Assembly (NCBI GenBank): GCA_034368805.1 | Contig: JAXMLJ010000012.1 | Span: 1 to 64,000 of the forward strand | Length of the DNA: 64,000 nt | Direction: 5' to 3' | Origin: UBA2272 sp034368805 | GTDB lineage: Bacteria > Actinomycetota > Coriobacteriia > Anaerosomatales > Anaerosomataceae | Shown here: positions 42,620 to 51,160 of the stretch, one piece after another | Numbering within the stretch: the stretch's first letter is position 1 | Layout: each line of letters opens with the position of its first letter | Position numbers and translations under genes: made by a program | The notes under the pieces: generated by a model | Seen by the model: only the letters and a program-made list of their open reading frames with translations | Told to the model about the DNA's origin: nothing | The model's database searches: none

Positions 42620-42959
42620 GGAGATCACACTTGATGGCATAGGGATCGCCCCGGGCGTTCTCGAGACCATCGCGACCGTTGCGGCCCAGGGTGTCGATGG
42701 CGTGGCAGAGGTCTCCTGCGGCCCCGGGGGGCTTGCCGGACTCGTACAGAAGGGTTCGACGCGCGGCGTGTGCGTGGAGGTCGGCGGCGAGGGCTCGCTC
42801 GTGGCGACCGTGCGTATCCAGGCTTCCTACGGCCGCCCACTTCGCGAGGTCGCCCGTGACGTCCAGCGCGCCGTGGTCGACGCGCTGCTGACCCACACCG
42901 GCCAGTCCATCGCATCCGTCGACGTCTTCGTCGACGGCGTGGTATTCCCCGAACAGTGA
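42612..42959 (+). CDS. Asp23/Gls24 family protein (YqhY-like)
   Basis: A 115-residue Asp23/Gls24 domain protein, ATG 42612 after GAGGAGG and overlapping accC. Seen are ITLDGIGIAPGVLETIATVAAQGVDGVAEV, VCVEVGGEGSLVATVRIQASYGRPLREVARDVQRAVVDAL and a final IASVDVFVDGVVF, the family pattern. In Bacillus the homologue YqhY lies between accBC and nusB and affects fatty acid synthesis control; the same placement here suggests a link to the biotin enzymes. Confidence 0.9.
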   Translation: MSEEITLDGIGIAPGVLETIATVAAQGVDGVAEVSCGPGGLAGLVQKGSTRGVCVEVGGEGSLVATVRIQASYGRPLREVARDVQRAVVDALLTHTGQSIASVDVFVDGVVFPEQ

Positions 42960-42965
42960 TAGACT
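42960..42965 (+). promoter_or_regulatory. Possible -10 box before nusB
   Basis: TAGACT, starting with the last base region of the Asp23 stop and preceded by GTGA, lies 21 bases before the nusB ATG. It may start a nusB-xseB transcript. Confidence 0.3.
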
Positions 42966-42986
42966 CGGCGACCGGCGCACACGGCG

Positions 42987-43466
42987 ATGCTTGAGCGCAC
43001 ACGGGCCCGGAGACAGGCCCTTCAGATCCTCTACCAGCGTGAGATCACCGAGGAGACGGTCGCTGAGATCCTCGGAGCGGGCACATACAGTGCCGAGGAC
43101 GGCGAGCCGTCCGAGTACTGTCGCGCACTCGCGCTCGGCACGGAGGCTCATCAGGCGGCGGTGGATGCGGAGATAGAGGCGACCTCGCAGCACTGGTCGC
43201 TCATGCGCATGCCGTTCGTGGACCGCAATATCCTGCGTCTGGCTGTCTACGAGATCCTCTTCGAGGACGATGTGCCCGCGTCGGTCGCGATCAACGAAGC
43301 GGTCGAGATGGCCAAGGTCTACGGGGGTGATGACTCCTCGAAGTTCGTGAACGGCGTGCTTGGCAAGATAGCCGAGGTGCACGCCGCGCAGGAGGACGTC
43401 CCCGTTGCGCCGGAAGACGCAGCGGATCCGGTCGACCCGCCCGCAGACGAGAAGGAAGGGGCCTGA
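42987..43466 (+). CDS. nusB: Transcription antitermination factor NusB
   Basis: A 159-residue all-helical RNA-binding protein that with NusE (S10) supports rRNA antitermination. It shows ERTRARRQALQILYQREI, LMRMPFVDRNILRLAVYEILFEDDVPASVAINEAVEMAK and FVNGVLGKIAEV, all conserved in the family. The final 25 or so residues are an acidic Pro-rich extension beyond the usual length. Same position as in the Bacillus accBC-yqhY-nusB cluster. Confidence 0.94.
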   Translation: MLERTRARRQALQILYQREITEETVAEILGAGTYSAEDGEPSEYCRALALGTEAHQAAVDAEIEATSQHWSLMRMPFVDRNILRLAVYEILFEDDVPASVAINEAVEMAKVYGGDDSSKFVNGVLGKIAEVHAAQEDVPVAPEDAADPVDPPADEKEGA

Positions 43467-43472
43467 CGAGCG

Positions 43473-43850
43473 ATGGCCGACGAGAAGTTCACGTTCGAGC
43501 AGGCGAAGGTCCGGCTCGAGGAGATAGCGTCTGAGGTCCGGAAGAAGGACACCTCCCTCGAGCGGAGTCTCGACCTGCTCGAGGAGGGCGTGCGGCTCGC
43601 CAACATCTGCACGGAGCTCGTGGACCATTCCGATCTTGATGCGCGGGTCACGGTCTCGGTATCCGATGCTCCGCAGGGAGCAGACACGGTAGAGGAGACC
43701 AACGCTGCCGGGGAGCAGATCGCGGACGACGGTGCGGGCGAGGAGCCTGACGTTCCCGGCGTCGATCCCGACGAACGTGTCGATGAGGATGGCTCGGATG
43801 CAGATGACGCGGAGATCGACGAGCCGTCTGTCGGGCGCGACGAGGACTGA
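43473..43850 (+). CDS. xseB: Exodeoxyribonuclease VII small subunit with acidic tail
   Basis: A 125-residue protein. Residues 1-65 form the XseB helical hairpin (FTFEQAKVRLEEIASEVRKKDTSLERSLDLLEEGVRLANIC), which coats the XseA catalytic subunit. Residues 70-125 are an unusual Asp/Glu-rich disordered tail; XseB is normally about 80 residues. The xseA and folD genes that lie between nusB and xseB in Bacillus are absent here, so XseA must be encoded elsewhere. Confidence 0.88.
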   Translation: MADEKFTFEQAKVRLEEIASEVRKKDTSLERSLDLLEEGVRLANICTELVDHSDLDARVTVSVSDAPQGADTVEETNAAGEQIADDGAGEEPDVPGVDPDERVDEDGSDADDAEIDEPSVGRDED

Positions 43851-43852
43851 TC

Positions 43853-43889
43853 GGGCGTTGTAACGGCCAGGTTACCGTGCGCAGCGCCC
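43853..43889 (+). terminator. Bipartite hairpin between xseB and dxs
   Basis: GGGCGTT (43853-43859) pairs with AGCGCCC (43883-43889), and inside it GTAAC (43860-43864) pairs with GTTAC (43871-43875); seven bases bulge on the 3' side. It starts 2 bases after the xseB stop and ends before the dxs promoter, so it is a likely transcript end, though no T-run follows. Confidence 0.45.
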
Positions 43890-43905
43890 GCTCAGGGCTG
43901 CGTGA

Positions 43906-43911
43906 TACGAT
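43906..43911 (+). promoter_or_regulatory. Predicted -10 box of dxs
   Basis: TACGAT preceded by CGTGA lies 45 bases upstream of GTG 43956. It argues against a longer dxs reading frame beginning at 43902. Confidence 0.35.
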
Positions 43912-43955
43912 GCAGACTCGGAGCCGCACGAGCATGCGGCGTTGCGCCAGGGAGT

Positions 43956-45902
43956 GTGCCGTTTCCGTTGAGTGAGATACGCATCCTCGATTCGATAGCC
44001 GAGCCGGGCGCCCTCAAGGCGCTCGACGCCGCCGAACTCACGCAGCTTGCGGCCGAGATCCGCGAGACGCTCGTCGCCACCGTGGCGGAGACCGGGGGCC
44101 ATCTCGCTCCCAACCTCGGGGTCGTCGAACTCACACTCGGGCTGCATCGTGCGCTCGACTGTCCGACGGACAGCATCGTGTGGGATGTCGGCCACCAGGC
44201 GTACGTTCACAAGCTGGTCACCGGTCGTCGCGAGCGGTTCGGTACGTTGCGCACGTATGGCGGCGTCTGCGGCTTCCCGAAGCGTTCCGAGAGCCCCTAC
44301 GATGTCCACGATGCGGGCCATGCGAGCAACTCGATCTCCGTCGCGCTCGGTCTCGCCGTGGCGCGGGACCTTCGCGGTGGTGATGAGAACGTCGTGGCGG
44401 TCATCGGCGACGGGTCGCTGACGGGAGGCATGGCCTTCGAGGCGCTCAACCACGCGGGTCATCTCGGCACCCGGTTGATCATCGTGCTCAACGACAACGA
44501 GATGTCCATCGCGCCCAACGTGGGGGCGCTCTCGAGCTATCTGGCCCGCGTTCGACTCGACCGGCGGTACCGTCGGCTTCGCGACGACGTGGAGTCCGTG
44601 CTCGCGCGGACGAAGATCGGCGCGGCGATGGTCGCGGCGGGTGAGGCGGCAAAGGAGTCGGTCAAGCAGCTTCTCGTGCCGGGCATGCTGTTCGAGGAAC
44701 TCGGCATCCAGTATGTCGGTCCGATCGACGGTCACGATGTCGCGCAGGTGCAGAACGCCGTCACGTGGGCCGCGAGTGCCGATGGGCCGGTGATCATCCA
44801 CGCGGTGACCCGGAAGGGTATGGGGTACAGCTACGCCGAGAGTCGGCCGGATGCGTTTCACGGCATCAGCCCCTTCTCGGTTGAGACCGGGAAGGTGAAT
44901 GGCTCGGCCGAAGGGACGCTCAGCTACACCGAGACGTTCGGCCGGGCGCTCGTGGCCGAAGCCGAGACGGACGAGCGCATCGTGGCCATCACGGCGGCCA
45001 TGCCGGCGGGTACCGGGCTCTCGTACTTCGCGGAGCGCTTCGGCGACCGGTTCTACGATGTCGGTATAGCCGAACAGCACGCGGTCGGACTGGCGGCGGG
45101 TCTCGCCCACGGGGGCCGCCTCCCCGTCGTTGCGATCTACTCGACGTTCCTGCAGCGCGCGTACGACCAGGTCATCATGGACGCGGCACTTCAGAACCTC
45201 CACATGGTCTTCTGCATCGACCGCGCCGGCCTTGTGGGAGAGGACGGCCCGACGCACCACGGGGTGTTCGACCTGTCGTTCCTGCGCGCGGTGCCGAACC
45301 TGATGATCATGGCGCCTGCCGACGAGGCGGAGCTCGTGAACATGCTCCACACCGCGCTGCACGCCGATGGCCCCGTGGCTATCCGTTACCCGCGCGGTAC
45401 AGGTCGCGGTGTCGCGCTCCCGGCCGAGCCCGAGATTCTCGAGGCCGGTCGCGCCGAGGTCCGACGTCATGGTTCGGATGTCTCGATCCTCGCGGTGGGC
45501 CGTATGGTAGGCGTTGCCGAGGATGCCGCTGCGCTGCTCGCCGCCGACGGCGTGGACGCCGGCGTGGTGAACATGCGCTGGATCAAGCCGATGGATCTTG
45601 AGGCGGTGAGCCTTGCGGCCGAGCGCCGGCTCGTCGTCACGATCGAAGAGAACAGCGGCGTCGGTGGCTTCGGTGCGGGCGTCCTCGAGGCGCTCGCCGA
45701 TCTCGGCGCAACGGTGCCGGTCCTGCGACTGGCGATACCCGACTGCTTCATCACGCACGGCAGCACCGATCAGCTGCTTGCCGAGGCGGGACTGACGCCT
45801 GACGCCGTGCGGTCCGCGGTACTTGGCCGCATGCTCGACATCCGTGACACCGACGACATGCGGAGCCATGGCCGGACGCCGGATAGACGTCGAGATCGCT
45901 AG
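43956..45902 (+). CDS. dxs: 1-deoxy-D-xylulose-5-phosphate synthase
   Basis: A 648-residue thiamine diphosphate enzyme making DXP from pyruvate and glyceraldehyde 3-phosphate, the first step of the MEP isoprenoid pathway. GTG 43956 (or TTG 43968) places the usual ILDSIAEPGALKALDAAELTQLAAEIRE near the N terminus. Motifs are GGHLAPNLGVVELTLGLH, WDVGHQAYVHKLVTGR, the ThDP site GDGSLTGGMAFEALNHAG, LNDNEMSI, and YDVGIAEQHAVGLAAG with CIDRAGLVGEDGPTHHG in the transketolase half. Its 3' end overlaps tlyA by 35 bases. Confidence 0.95.
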   Translation: MPFPLSEIRILDSIAEPGALKALDAAELTQLAAEIRETLVATVAETGGHLAPNLGVVELTLGLHRALDCPTDSIVWDVGHQAYVHKLVTGRRERFGTLRTYGGVCGFPKRSESPYDVHDAGHASNSISVALGLAVARDLRGGDENVVAVIGDGSLTGGMAFEALNHAGHLGTRLIIVLNDNEMSIAPNVGALSSYLARVRLDRRYRRLRDDVESVLARTKIGAAMVAAGEAAKESVKQLLVPGMLFEELGIQYVGPIDGHDVAQVQNAVTWAASADGPVIIHAVTRKGMGYSYAESRPDAFHGISPFSVETGKVNGSAEGTLSYTETFGRALVAEAETDERIVAITAAMPAGTGLSYFAERFGDRFYDVGIAEQHAVGLAAGLAHGGRLPVVAIYSTFLQRAYDQVIMDAALQNLHMVFCIDRAGLVGEDGPTHHGVFDLSFLRAVPNLMIMAPADEAELVNMLHTALHADGPVAIRYPRGTGRGVALPAEPEILEAGRAEVRRHGSDVSILAVGRMVGVAEDAAALLAADGVDAGVVNMRWIKPMDLEAVSLAAERRLVVTIEENSGVGGFGAGVLEALADLGATVPVLRLAIPDCFITHGSTDQLLAEAGLTPDAVRSAVLGRMLDIRDTDDMRSHGRTPDRRRDR

Positions 45903-46662
45903 CCGGGGCCTTGCGGTCTCCCGGGAGGCTGCCCGCGCTTCCGTGCTCGCCGGACACGTGACGGTGGACGGTGTCGTGGTGACCAAGGCCGGAACCCCGG
46001 TACGACCGGACGCGGTCATCGAGGTCGCCGGCGGGCGTCGTTACGTGTCGCGAGGCGGTGACAAACTCGAGGGTGCGCTTCAACGGTTCGGTATCGACCC
46101 GTCGGGACTATCGGCGCTCGACGTCGGCGCGTCGACGGGTGGGTTCACCGACTGCCTCCTGCAGCACGGTGTCTCCCATGTGACCGCGCTGGATGTGGGC
46201 TACGGGCAACTCGCGTGGTCGCTGCGTATCGACCCTCGAGTGCGGGTGCTCGAGCGGACGAACATCCGGAACGTCGATCCGTCAACGCTCGGCGGACCGT
46301 TCGGCCTGGCCGTGATCGACGTCTCGTTCATCAGCCTCGGCAAGGTGCTGCCGACGGTGTTGCCGCTTGTCGCCGGCGGCGGAGGCTGTTTGGCGCTCGT
46401 TAAGCCGCAGTTCGAGGCTGGTAAGGGTCGAGTCGGTAAGAAGGGCGTGGTGCGGGATCCGGCGGTGCACGCAGACGTGCTGACGTCGGTCGTGTCTGTC
46501 GTGCATACGGCTGGCTGGGTGGTCCGGGGGCTGGGATGGTCGCCCATCACGGGTCCCGAGGGTAATATCGAGTTCTGGATGTGGGCGGCGCCGACAGGGG
46601 AGCCGACTGACGAGGAGCCCGGCGCGGTGGTCGCCGCCGCGCACGAGGCGCTGGGAGGCTGA
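45868..46662 (+). CDS. tlyA: TlyA family rRNA 2'-O-methyltransferase
   Basis: A 264-residue protein with an N-terminal S4 RNA-binding domain (RRIDVEIASRGLAVSREAARASVLAGHVTVDG) and an FtsJ-like SAM methyltransferase domain (ALDVGASTGGFTDCLLQHG, LAVIDVSFISLGKVLP, LALVKPQFEAG). Homologues 2'-O-methylate 16S and/or 23S rRNA, which sensitises mycobacteria to capreomycin. ATG 45868 lies inside the end of dxs. The order tlyA-nadK-recN matches both Mycobacterium and Bacillus. Confidence 0.94.
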   Translation: MAGRRIDVEIASRGLAVSREAARASVLAGHVTVDGVVVTKAGTPVRPDAVIEVAGGRRYVSRGGDKLEGALQRFGIDPSGLSALDVGASTGGFTDCLLQHGVSHVTALDVGYGQLAWSLRIDPRVRVLERTNIRNVDPSTLGGPFGLAVIDVSFISLGKVLPTVLPLVAGGGGCLALVKPQFEAGKGRVGKKGVVRDPAVHADVLTSVVSVVHTAGWVVRGLGWSPITGPEGNIEFWMWAAPTGEPTDEEPGAVVAAAHEALGG

Positions 46663-46663
46663 G

Positions 46664-47512
46664 TTGCGCATATTGCTGGTACCGAATCCGGCGAACCGCC
46701 GATCCGTGGAGTCGGTCGCGGTCGTCTCCGCGCGGCTGACCGCGTTGGGCTATGAGCCGATACTGGTCTCCACGGATGCCGAGGCATGCGGTGTGCCCGA
46801 GCTTGGCGTGCCGCGTGCCGAGATCGGCGAACCGGAGATGGCCGTCGCACTCGGCGGGGACGGCACCATGCTCAAGACCGTCCACATGCTCGGCGTCTCC
46901 GAGGTGCCGGTGCTCGGCATCAATCTCGGAAGGCTCGGGTTCCTGTCCGGAGCCGACGGCGACGCTCTGGACTCCGCGCTCGATGCCGCGCTGGCGGGGG
47001 AGGCGCGCGTCGAGCGCCGACAGACGATCGAGGCGGCACTGGAGATCGGCGGCAGGGCGGTCGGCACCTATCGGGCGCTCAACGAGGTCTTCATCGGCCG
47101 CGGCGGAGGTTCCCGCGGGGTCGAGCTGGAGCTGGCCGTGAACGGCGTCACCGTCGGCAGGTACGTGTGTGATGGCGTGATCGTGGCGACCCCGACCGGG
47201 TCTACGGCATACGCGCTCTCGGCCGGCGGGCCGCTCGTGTCTCCCGACGTCCGTGGCATGGTGCTCGTGCCGGTGGCTCCCCATGCGCTCGGGGTGCGGC
47301 CGATGGTGCTCGGACCGGGCGATGTCGTGCGCGTTACGTGCCCCAATCCGGCCCGCGCTGAGGCGTGCGTGTCGGTTGACGGGGATCAGCTGCCGTGCCG
47401 CACCGTGCTCGGCAGTGTCGAGGTGAGTGTCGGCGGTCACGACGTGCGGCTCATGAAACTCGACGGGCGCGACTTCTATGACGTCCTAGCGCAGACGTTC
47501 CTGGGGGCATGA
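46664..47512 (+). CDS. nadK: NAD kinase
   Basis: A 282-residue enzyme phosphorylating NAD to NADP. TTG 46664 follows GGGAGG and starts RILLVPNPANRRSVESV. Motifs are ALGGDGTML (GGDG), GINLGRLGFL, RALNEVFIGR (NE), CDGVIVATPTGSTAYALSAGGP and the C-terminal strand with SVDGDQ. Spacing to tlyA and recN is 1 base on each side, indicating one operon. Confidence 0.96.
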   Translation: MRILLVPNPANRRSVESVAVVSARLTALGYEPILVSTDAEACGVPELGVPRAEIGEPEMAVALGGDGTMLKTVHMLGVSEVPVLGINLGRLGFLSGADGDALDSALDAALAGEARVERRQTIEAALEIGGRAVGTYRALNEVFIGRGGGSRGVELELAVNGVTVGRYVCDGVIVATPTGSTAYALSAGGPLVSPDVRGMVLVPVAPHALGVRPMVLGPGDVVRVTCPNPARAEACVSVDGDQLPCRTVLGSVEVSVGGHDVRLMKLDGRDFYDVLAQTFLGA

Positions 47513-47513
47513 C

Positions 47514-49154
47514 GTGCTCTCCGAGCTTCACGTACGCGACCTCGCCCTCGTTGAGGACGTCTGGCTCGAGTTCGGGCCGGGCTTGACCGTGCTTACGGGG
47601 GAGACCGGCGCCGGCAAGACCGTGCTCGTCGAGGCGCTCAAACTGCTCCTCGGTGAGCGCGCGGACTCCGCGATGGTGCGGCAGGGCGCCGAGGAGGCGC
47701 TCGTCGAGGGGCGGTTCGTCATCGACGGCCGTGAGGTGCTCGTGCGGCGTCGCGTGAGCGCCGAGGGCCGGTCGAGGTGCACCGTCGACGGCGAGATGGC
47801 GACGGTCGGCACGCTTGCCGAGCTGCTCGGTGGTCAGGTCGATCTGCACGGTCAGCACGAGCATCAGGCGTTGCTCTCGCCGGCGCGTCACGCCGGTTAT
47901 CTCGACCGGTTCATCGGCGCAGAGGCACTTGAGGCGCTCGAGCGGTATCGGGACGCGCATACGGCGGCCGAAGAGGCTGCTCGCGCGCTCCAGGCGCTCG
48001 AGGATGCTCTCGCCGATCGCGGTAGGCGCGAGGATTACCTGCGCTTTCAGGTTGCGGACATCGACGCCGCGACCCCGCGGGCGGGAGAAGATGCGGAACT
48101 CACCGCGCTGCTTCCGCGCTTGCGGCACGGGCAGCGTCTCACTGCTGCTGCCGCGTCCGCGCACTCGGCGATCCAGGGCGAGGGCGGTGTCTCCGATGGG
48201 CTCACTGCCGCAACGAGCGCACTGGCGGCGGCAGGCGGGCTCGACCCTGTGCTCGACGAGCTTGCAGACGCTGTCGGCAGGCTCGACATCGAAGTACAGG
48301 AGGCAGCGGCCTCGCTGCGCACGTATGCGGAGAGTGTCGAACACGATCCGGCGGCACTCGACGGGACGGAGCGCCGCCTGCACGAGCTCGGCGACCTGAT
48401 GCGCAAGTACGGTCCGGCTCTCGACGACGTGCTGCGCACACGCGAGGAGGCCGCCAGAGAGATCGAGCTCCTGGACTCGGGTGAGGCCGGCATCGAGCAG
48501 GCGCGGGCCGCGGTAGCGCAGGCACGTGAGCGCCTCGTGAGGGCCGGTGAGGCGATCGTCGGCCTTCGCGACGGGTCCGCAGACGCGTTCGTGGATGGGC
48601 TGCGCAGCGCCGCTGCCGATCTGGCGCTGCCGACTGCCTCCTTCGCCGTTTCCCGTACCTCTCTTCCCGAGACTGCCTGGACCACAGACGGCCCCGAGCG
48701 TGTCGAGTTCCTCTTCGCGTCCGGTACCGGTGAGGAGCCGCGTCCCCTTGCACGGGTCGCGTCTGGTGGAGAGATCTCGCGCGTCATGTTGGCGCTCAAG
48801 AGCGTGCTCGGCGCGGCAGACGCGGTCCCCGTCCTCGCCTTCGACGAGGTCGATGCCGGCATCGGTGGAGCGACCGCACTCGCGGTCGGCAAGCGTCTGG
48901 CCAGGCTGGCCGAGAGCCACCAGGTCCTGGTCGTCACCCATCTGCCGCAGGTTGCGGCATATGCCGACTCGCAGGTGGTCGTCTCCAAGTCCGAGGAGTC
49001 CGGACGGACCGTGACACGCGCCGGCACCATCGGCGAGGGCGAGCGTGAGGTCGAGATCGCACGTATGCTGGCCGGCGGCGCATCCGAGACAGGGCTGGCG
49101 CACGCGCGCGAACTCCTCACCTCTGCCGCCTCGGAACGTAGAGCGGGAGGCTAG
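47514..49154 (+). CDS. recN: DNA repair protein RecN
   Basis: A 546-residue SMC-like ATPase acting early in double-strand break repair. GTG 47514. The N-terminal head has LSELHVRDLALVEDVWLEFGPGLTVLTGETGAGKTVLVEAL (Walker A GETGAGKT). A central coiled-coil region (about residues 150-350) and a C-terminal head with ASGGEISRVMLALK (signature), VLAFDEVDAGIGGATA (Walker B) and VLVVTHLPQVAAYAD follow. Expression is often SOS-controlled, but no LexA-like site is visible before it. Confidence 0.95.
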   Translation: MLSELHVRDLALVEDVWLEFGPGLTVLTGETGAGKTVLVEALKLLLGERADSAMVRQGAEEALVEGRFVIDGREVLVRRRVSAEGRSRCTVDGEMATVGTLAELLGGQVDLHGQHEHQALLSPARHAGYLDRFIGAEALEALERYRDAHTAAEEAARALQALEDALADRGRREDYLRFQVADIDAATPRAGEDAELTALLPRLRHGQRLTAAAASAHSAIQGEGGVSDGLTAATSALAAAGGLDPVLDELADAVGRLDIEVQEAAASLRTYAESVEHDPAALDGTERRLHELGDLMRKYGPALDDVLRTREEAAREIELLDSGEAGIEQARAAVAQARERLVRAGEAIVGLRDGSADAFVDGLRSAAADLALPTASFAVSRTSLPETAWTTDGPERVEFLFASGTGEEPRPLARVASGGEISRVMLALKSVLGAADAVPVLAFDEVDAGIGGATALAVGKRLARLAESHQVLVVTHLPQVAAYADSQVVVSKSEESGRTVTRAGTIGEGEREVEIARMLAGGASETGLAHARELLTSAASERRAGG

Positions 49155-49156
49155 CC

Positions 49157-50278
49157 GTGCAGACCACGGGACGCGCACGTCTCGGCAGGAAGACGAAAGA
49201 TCTCGTCAAGCGACTGAGCCGCGACGACATCGCCATCATCGACCACGTCGACATCGATCGCGTCAGTGCGGAGTCGCTTCTCGACACCGGCGTCGAGGTG
49301 GTCATCAATGCCGCCCCTTCGATCTCCGGCGCCTATCCCAACCTCGGCCCGCTGATCCTGCTTCGGGGTGGCGTTCGCGTTATCGACAACGTCGGTCAGC
49401 AGGTGTTCGAGCGAATCGCCGAAGGTGACGAGATCGAGATCTTTGGCGGCGATGTCCTGCTCGGAGGAGCGGTCGTGGCATCGGGCGTCCGCCTGACCGT
49501 CGACGCAGTAGAAGAGGCGCTCGAGAAGGCCACACGTTCGCTCGACGATCAACTCGATGCGTTCGTCCGCAACACGATGGAGTTCGTGGAAAAGGAGCGG
49601 GCGCTGCTGACGGGCGCGGTCGCCGTGCCCCACCTGAGGACCCGCATCGAAGGCCGCCACGTGCTCGTGGTGGTGCGCGGCTACGATTACAAGGATGATC
49701 TCCGGACGTTGCTGCCGTACATCAAGGAGACACGACCGGTGCTCATCGGGGTCGACGGCGGCGCGGATGCCCTCCTCGAGTACCGGTTGCGCCCCGACCT
49801 GATCGTTGGCGACATGGACTCCGTGAGCGATGCCGCGCTCGGAAGCGGCGCGGAACTCGTGGTCCACGCGTATCCGGACGGTACGTGTCCCGGTCGCGAG
49901 CGACTTGCGACGCTCGGCGTGAGCGCGACCGAGTGGCGCGCGCCGGGGACGAGCGAGGACCTCGCACTGCTGCTGGCAAGCGAGTCGGGCGCGGATCTCA
50001 TCGTCGCCGTCGGCACGCACTGGAATCTGCTCGAGCAGCTCGATAAGGGCCGCAAGGGCATGGCGTCGACCTTCCTCGTGCGGCTTCGCCTAGGCCCGCG
50101 CCTCGTGGACGCCAAGGGTGTGAGTCGGCTCTACCGGGCATCGGTCAAGCCGAGCCAGCTTCTCGTTCTCGTAGGGGCGGCGCTCGCCGTCATCACGGTC
50201 GTGATCTCGATATCGCCGCCGGTCAGGTCATTCCTCGCACTGCTGCTGCTCGGCGTGCGGGCCGCAGTCGGACTCTAG
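49157..50278 (+). CDS. steA: SteA-like septum protein
   Basis: A 373-residue membrane protein, GTG 49157 two bases after recN. The large soluble part includes a thiamin pyrophosphokinase-like section (PVLIGVDGGADALLEYRLRPDLIVGDMDSVSD) that also shows ARPGTSEDLALLLA-like features (APGTSEDLALLLA). A C-terminal membrane helix (LLVLVGAALAVITVVISISP, about residues 335-355) anchors it. Corynebacterium SteA is a division-ring protein that works with SteB to control cell separation; Mycobacterium Rv1697 is the orthologue, in the same recN-steA-steB order. Confidence 0.88.
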   Translation: MQTTGRARLGRKTKDLVKRLSRDDIAIIDHVDIDRVSAESLLDTGVEVVINAAPSISGAYPNLGPLILLRGGVRVIDNVGQQVFERIAEGDEIEIFGGDVLLGGAVVASGVRLTVDAVEEALEKATRSLDDQLDAFVRNTMEFVEKERALLTGAVAVPHLRTRIEGRHVLVVVRGYDYKDDLRTLLPYIKETRPVLIGVDGGADALLEYRLRPDLIVGDMDSVSDAALGSGAELVVHAYPDGTCPGRERLATLGVSATEWRAPGTSEDLALLLASESGADLIVAVGTHWNLLEQLDKGRKGMASTFLVRLRLGPRLVDAKGVSRLYRASVKPSQLLVLVGAALAVITVVISISPPVRSFLALLLLGVRAAVGL

Positions 50279-50290
50279 GAGGCCAACCAC

Positions 50291-51160
50291 ATGTACAACC
50301 TCCGCTATCACGTCGCATCGCTCGTGGCAGTCTTTCTATCATTGGCGGTCGGCCTACTGCTTGGCACCGTTGTCGCCGAGCGCGGGATGATCACGGACCA
50401 GTCGAGCGCGCTGGTTGCCGATCTCCAGGCACGGTTCAACGAGATCGACGTTGCCAACGCGGAGCTGCGCGACGGACTCGCGCGTGACCGTGCGTTTGCC
50501 GAGGATGCGGCCGACTCGCTGATCGCGGGAAGGCTCGAAGGCATGCGGGTCGCGGTGCTCGTGGGCACCGGCCGTTCCGACGGGCGCGGGGCGGTCGAAG
50601 AGGCGGTAGCCGCGGCTGGTGGCACAACGGTCATCGTGCCGATCTCGGTCGAGGGACTCGGCCTGGATACCACTGAGCCTGAAGGCCTGGCCGGGTACTT
50701 CCACGGCCGGGACATCGAGATGGCTGCGCCCGGCGACGAACTGCAACGACAGGTCGCAGTATCGCTCGTTGAGGAGCTACGCTCCGGCGGAGAACGACCG
50801 CTGTCCGATCTTCTTACGCAAGCCGGCCTCCTCGGTACCGTGGAGAGCGCGGACGGCACGGACACCGTCGATGCGGTGGTCTTGATGTCGGCGACCGCCG
50901 ACGGATGTGACCCGTTCGCGCTTGCGGTCGGCCGGGCGATGGCTGACGCTGGTGGCGCTAGCGTGGGCGCCGAAGCGGCGACATCTACCGGCGTGCTGGC
51001 CGAGGCGTGCGCGGATGCGGGCCTGTCGGCCGTCGCTCACGTGACGACCGCCCAGGGCCGACTGTCGCTCGTGTGGATACTCGCTGACCTCGTCGACGGG
51101 TACTTCGGTGCCGGAGACGATGCCGACGGATTCTATCCTTCGTTGCTGCCCGGCGACTGA
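50291..51160 (+). CDS. steB: SteB/MctB family protein
   Basis: A 289-residue protein, ATG 50291 after AGGAGG. MYNLRYHVASLVAVFLSLAVGLLLGTVV forms one N-terminal membrane anchor; a coiled coil (residues about 40-75) and an alpha/beta domain (MRVAVLVGTGRSDGRGAVEEAVAAAGG onwards) follow. Families are annotated as copper transporter MctB in Mycobacterium (Rv1698) or SteB, the SteA partner, in Corynebacterium. A single anchor argues against a channel and for the SteB reading. Its last 28 bases overlap the end of the convergent glycosyltransferase gene. Confidence 0.87.
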   Translation: MYNLRYHVASLVAVFLSLAVGLLLGTVVAERGMITDQSSALVADLQARFNEIDVANAELRDGLARDRAFAEDAADSLIAGRLEGMRVAVLVGTGRSDGRGAVEEAVAAAGGTTVIVPISVEGLGLDTTEPEGLAGYFHGRDIEMAAPGDELQRQVAVSLVEELRSGGERPLSDLLTQAGLLGTVESADGTDTVDAVVLMSATADGCDPFALAVGRAMADAGGASVGAEAATSTGVLAEACADAGLSAVAHVTTAQGRLSLVWILADLVDGYFGAGDDADGFYPSLLPGD

